DNA of 9,830 nt from Flavobacteriaceae bacterium (GTDB lineage: Bacteria > Bacteroidota > Bacteroidia > Flavobacteriales > Flavobacteriaceae): contig JAQWYU010000155.1 in assembly GCA_029253805.1 (NCBI GenBank), forward strand, positions 1-9,830. The letters are read 5' to 3'. The number at the start of each line of letters is the position of its first letter. Position 1 is the stretch's first letter. The translations under genes were made by a program, and so were the position numbers. The notes beneath the pieces are model-generated. The model searched no databases. It was not told the origin of the DNA and worked only from the letters and a program-made list of their open reading frames with translations. This document shows, one piece after another, positions 7,431 to 9,830 of the stretch.

Positions 7431-8052
7431 AAAAAGTTACTTTTCCGTTGGAGATATCATACATCCCACCTATTATCATTAACTCTCCTTTAGCTTCCAT
7501 TTCTTTAAGAATTTCACTTTTCTCGCGAATATCGATTAATGTCATTTCAACATTTTTAGCAGCTACAGAATTAACAAAACTAATATTTGAAGAATTTCTC
7601 ATACTTCCGTCTTCTGGGAGCGCTACAGCATCTACAGCAGGTTCAATTTTTTTTATAAGACTAGTTAAGTTTCCCATGCGAGCATGATCACAAGCTCCCT
7701 TGACAGCTCCACAGGCTGTGTGTCCTAACACAACTAATACTTTAGTACCAGCTAGTTTGCAAGCAAATTCCATACTACCTAATATATCATCATTAACAAA
7801 ATTACCCGCAATACGAATACTAAATAAATCACCAATTCCTTGGTCAAAAATGTGCTCTGCTGAGACACGAGAGTCTATACAATGTAATACGGTTGCAAAA
7901 GGAAATTGGCCAGAACTTGTTGCATCGACTTGTGCATTCAAATCTCTTGCAATCTGAGATGCATTAATAAAGCGTACGTTGCCATCTTTTAAGGCTTGAA
8001 GCGACGACTCTGGCGTCATTTCTGATTGTGATTTTTTTGTATGTGATTTCAT
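7423..8052 (-). CDS. Beta-class carbonic anhydrase
   Basis: This zinc enzyme interconverts CO2 and bicarbonate. The 209-residue length fits bacterial beta-class enzymes. Zinc and catalytic residues are all visible: C58, D60 and R62 in HCIDSRV (57-63), and H111 and C114 in LGHTACGAVKGA (109-120). The core also shows SIRIAGNFVNDDILGSMEFA (78-97), and the protein ends with GGMYDISNGKVTFY (195-208), the usual family tail. There is no signal peptide; the charged N-terminus (MKSHTKKSQSEM) suggests the cytoplasm. The gene begins 19 bp after the SulP transporter stop and overlaps the DUF2490 start by 8 bp, forming one operon. Together with SulP it would supply bicarbonate for carboxylases or balance pH. 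can or cynT would be possible symbols, but I cannot choose between them. Confidence 0.95.
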   Translation of the reverse strand: MKSHTKKSQSEMTPESSLQALKDGNVRFINASQIARDLNAQVDATSSGQFPFATVLHCIDSRVSAEHIFDQGIGDLFSIRIAGNFVNDDILGSMEFACKLAGTKVLVVLGHTACGAVKGACDHARMGNLTSLIKKIEPAVDAVALPEDGSMRNSSNISFVNSVAAKNVEMTLIDIREKSEILKEMEAKGELMIIGGMYDISNGKVTFYA

Positions 8053-8071
8053 AATTATTTAATTTATTAAT

Positions 8072-9670
8072 TTATATGGTTTTTTGAGGTCTTAACTGAA
8101 AAAACTGAATAAAACTTTCAGGGTTTTTAACCACACCCCTAACAGACACTAATTTGATATCAATCTTTCTTCTTAGTGCCTTTTGAGAAAAATCTTCTAA
8201 AATCTCGATTATATCATTATCTAAGTAACGTGTTTTGGTTACATCGAGCTCTAAAGAACTATTATGCGGCAATGAATCTAGCTCTTTAAGAATAGCACCT
8301 TTGTTAAAAAAAGTAACTTCTTCCGCCAATGTCATTTTTATTTTATGGGCTCCATTACTATGGTCTTCAATATGTAAAAAGTGTGAGTTTTGAAAACTCT
8401 TTATTAAAATTACTACGACTCCAACAGACAGACCCAATGCAATCCCTATTAAAAGATCTGTAAATACGATACCCAATACAGTTACTACAAAGGGAGTAAA
8501 TTGTTTCCATCCCAAACGATACATGTCAACAAAAAGTGCTGGTTTTGCTAATTTATAACCAACAATAAATAAAACAGATGCCAACACAGATAACGGAATT
8601 TTATTAAGTAAGTTTGGTATTAGGATTACAGAAATTAATAGCAAAAATCCATGAAGTATTGCTGACATTTTAGTTCTTCCACCTGATTGTATGTTTGCAG
8701 AACTGCGAACTATAACTTGAGTCACAGGTAGCCCTCCAATTAGTCCAGACAATACATTTCCCATTCCTTGAGCTAATAGCTCTTTATTAGTTGGAGTTAC
8801 ACGCTTTAAAGGATCAATTTTATCGGTGGCTTCAACGCATAATAATGTCTCTAAACTCGCCACCAAGGCAATTGTAAAAGCTGTAATCCAAATTTGGGGA
8901 TTTGAAATAGCTGCAAAATTTGGAAAACTGAATTGAGCTAAAAATGTAGAAGCGTCTTCGGGAACAGGAACACTAACTAATAATTCAGAAGAAATACCCC
9001 ATAAAATGTTCCCTTGGGTGCACACAAAGTATATAATTCCAACCAAAACAGCCACTAAAGGCCCCTGAACTAACTGAAAAATTTTTCCTTTTGAGGAGAG
9101 AACTTCACTCCACAGTAACAAAATCAACAATGCGATAAGAGCTACTGCGGTAGCACCTGGACTAATAAAATTAACAACATTAAAAATCTCAGAAAAGAAA
9201 CTTTCTCCTTCAAACTGTAAAAGATTGAGACTTTCATGTGAATTTGAATTATATCCAAAAAAATATGGAATCTGCTTTAATATTATTATTATACCAATTC
9301 CTGTTAACATTCCTTTAATTACCGAGGAGGGAAAATAGTAGCCGATCACTCCAGCTCTAAGAATACCGAAAATAAACTGTATAGCGCCTCCAAGGACAAC
9401 CGCTAACAAAAAGTTCTCAAAACTACCAAGAGTTCCAATAGCTGTTAAAACGATGGCCGCTAACCCTGCTGCAGGACCACTCACTCCAACACTTGATCCA
9501 CTAATGGACCCTACGACAATTCCACCTACGATTCCAGCAATTAAACCTGAAAAAAGTGGTGCACCACTCGCCAATGCGATGCCAAGGCAAAGAGGAAGTG
9601 CAACAAAAAAAACTACGACACTAGATGGTAAGTCTGATTTTAAATTTTTAAATGGATTTGAACTATTCAT
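8072..9670 (-). CDS. SulP-family inorganic anion transporter with STAS domain (probable bicarbonate uptake)
   Basis: This inner-membrane carrier belongs to the SulP/SLC26 family. I choose the ATG at 9670 (532 residues, MNSSNPFKNLKSDLP) because the family usually begins like this just before the first helix and the ATG has an A-rich leader. An in-frame ATG at 9700 and a TTG at 9715 are less likely. Residues 15-425 are strongly hydrophobic with the SulP blocks PLCLGIALASGAP (26-38), GVSGPAAGLAAIVL (62-75), QGPLVAVLVG (202-211) and ASLETLLCVEATDKIDP (271-287). A STAS domain follows (about 447-515), including DVTKTRYLDND (476-486). Substrate cannot be read from sequence: bicarbonate is inferred from the carbonic anhydrase 19 bp downstream, while sulfate or another anion remains possible. 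It heads the operon with carbonic anhydrase and DUF2490. Confidence 0.92.
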   Translation of the reverse strand: MNSSNPFKNLKSDLPSSVVVFFVALPLCLGIALASGAPLFSGLIAGIVGGIVVGSISGSSVGVSGPAAGLAAIVLTAIGTLGSFENFLLAVVLGGAIQFIFGILRAGVIGYYFPSSVIKGMLTGIGIIIILKQIPYFFGYNSNSHESLNLLQFEGESFFSEIFNVVNFISPGATAVALIALLILLLWSEVLSSKGKIFQLVQGPLVAVLVGIIYFVCTQGNILWGISSELLVSVPVPEDASTFLAQFSFPNFAAISNPQIWITAFTIALVASLETLLCVEATDKIDPLKRVTPTNKELLAQGMGNVLSGLIGGLPVTQVIVRSSANIQSGGRTKMSAILHGFLLLISVILIPNLLNKIPLSVLASVLFIVGYKLAKPALFVDMYRLGWKQFTPFVVTVLGIVFTDLLIGIALGLSVGVVVILIKSFQNSHFLHIEDHSNGAHKIKMTLAEEVTFFNKGAILKELDSLPHNSSLELDVTKTRYLDNDIIEILEDFSQKALRRKIDIKLVSVRGVVKNPESFIQFFQLRPQKTI

Positions 9671-9715
9671 TTTTATAATTATAATTGTGTGCTGACTCAT
9701 AAATGAGATCGGCAA

Positions 9716-9830
9716 TATTGATATATCTGAAATTATTTAGGACGATCTAACGACACTCAGTCTAAGCTGTAAGTGGCATCAAAATAAAACTGGGAAAAGG
9801 ATTAGACAACTTCCGGAGGGGGATCATGTA
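9716..9830. other. Unassigned right-edge sequence upstream of the SulP operon
   Basis: No gene can be assigned here. Two minus-strand frames are open from the window edge: one closes at TAG 9763-9765 after 22 codons, the other at TAA 9802-9804 after 8 codons (ending DPPPEVV). Either could be the tail of a gene that starts outside. A plus-strand frame is also open from 9766 to the edge. The G-rich stretch at 9791-9823 differs from the AT-rich intergenic DNA elsewhere in the window. I see no clear TAnnTTTG box for the SulP operon; the closest is TATTTTG (9780-9786, minus strand), one base short. Confidence 0.3.

Noticed and set aside
9671..9715. Longer N-terminus for the SulP gene from TTG 9715 or ATG 9700
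   Set aside because: The extra residues (a short isoleucine run, IIIIK) do not resemble a family N-terminus, and the ATG at 9670 gives the expected start just before the first membrane segment. The ATG at 9700 cannot be fully excluded.

Overview
The window is chromosomal DNA from a low-GC member of the Bacteroidota, most likely a marine flavobacterium. The evidence is indirect but consistent. No gene has a recognisable Shine-Dalgarno sequence; the starts instead sit behind A/T-rich leaders. Several upstream regions carry the flavobacterial -7 promoter type TAnnTTTG. The gene content also fits the phylum: a type III glutamine synthetase, an animal/plant-like type II glutamine synthetase, a long PurM-like AIR synthase followed by prfA and pyrF, and a DUF2490 outer-membrane protein. 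The genus cannot be fixed from the sequence alone.

Left block (about 1-3109, minus strand): purM-like AIR synthase, then prfA (release factor 1), then pyrF (OMP decarboxylase, cut by the left edge). prfA and pyrF are 3 bp apart and probably share a transcript. The block joins purine synthesis, pyrimidine synthesis and translation termination, all housekeeping roles.

Central block (3199-6654): two unrelated-looking glutamine synthetases are transcribed away from each other. glnN (GSIII, 728 aa) is on the minus strand and a GSII-type glnA (340 aa) is on the plus strand. The 246-bp region between them holds candidate promoters for both and a set of related dyad elements (core ATACCC/TAGGGT) that could be operators for nitrogen control. 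GSII expression ends at a near-textbook hairpin with 20-bp perfect arms (6671-6719), which also faces the convergent operon on the other side.

Right block (6756-9670, minus strand): SulP-family anion (probably bicarbonate) transporter with a C-terminal STAS domain, then a beta-carbonic anhydrase 19 bp downstream, then a DUF2490 predicted outer-membrane beta-barrel whose start overlaps the carbonic anhydrase by 8 bp. This is a compact operon that looks dedicated to inorganic carbon: uptake of HCO3-, interconversion with CO2, and an outer-membrane protein of unknown job.

The last about 115 bases (9716-9830) contain no gene I can assign. Their composition is less AT-rich than the other intergenic stretches, and they may hold the tail of a neighbouring gene or element. 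I see no tRNA, rRNA, CRISPR array, complete insertion sequence or phage gene. I did not find a clearly new biological system. The items most worth a second look are the inter-glutamine-synthetase control region and the DUF2490 partner in the SulP/carbonic anhydrase operon.
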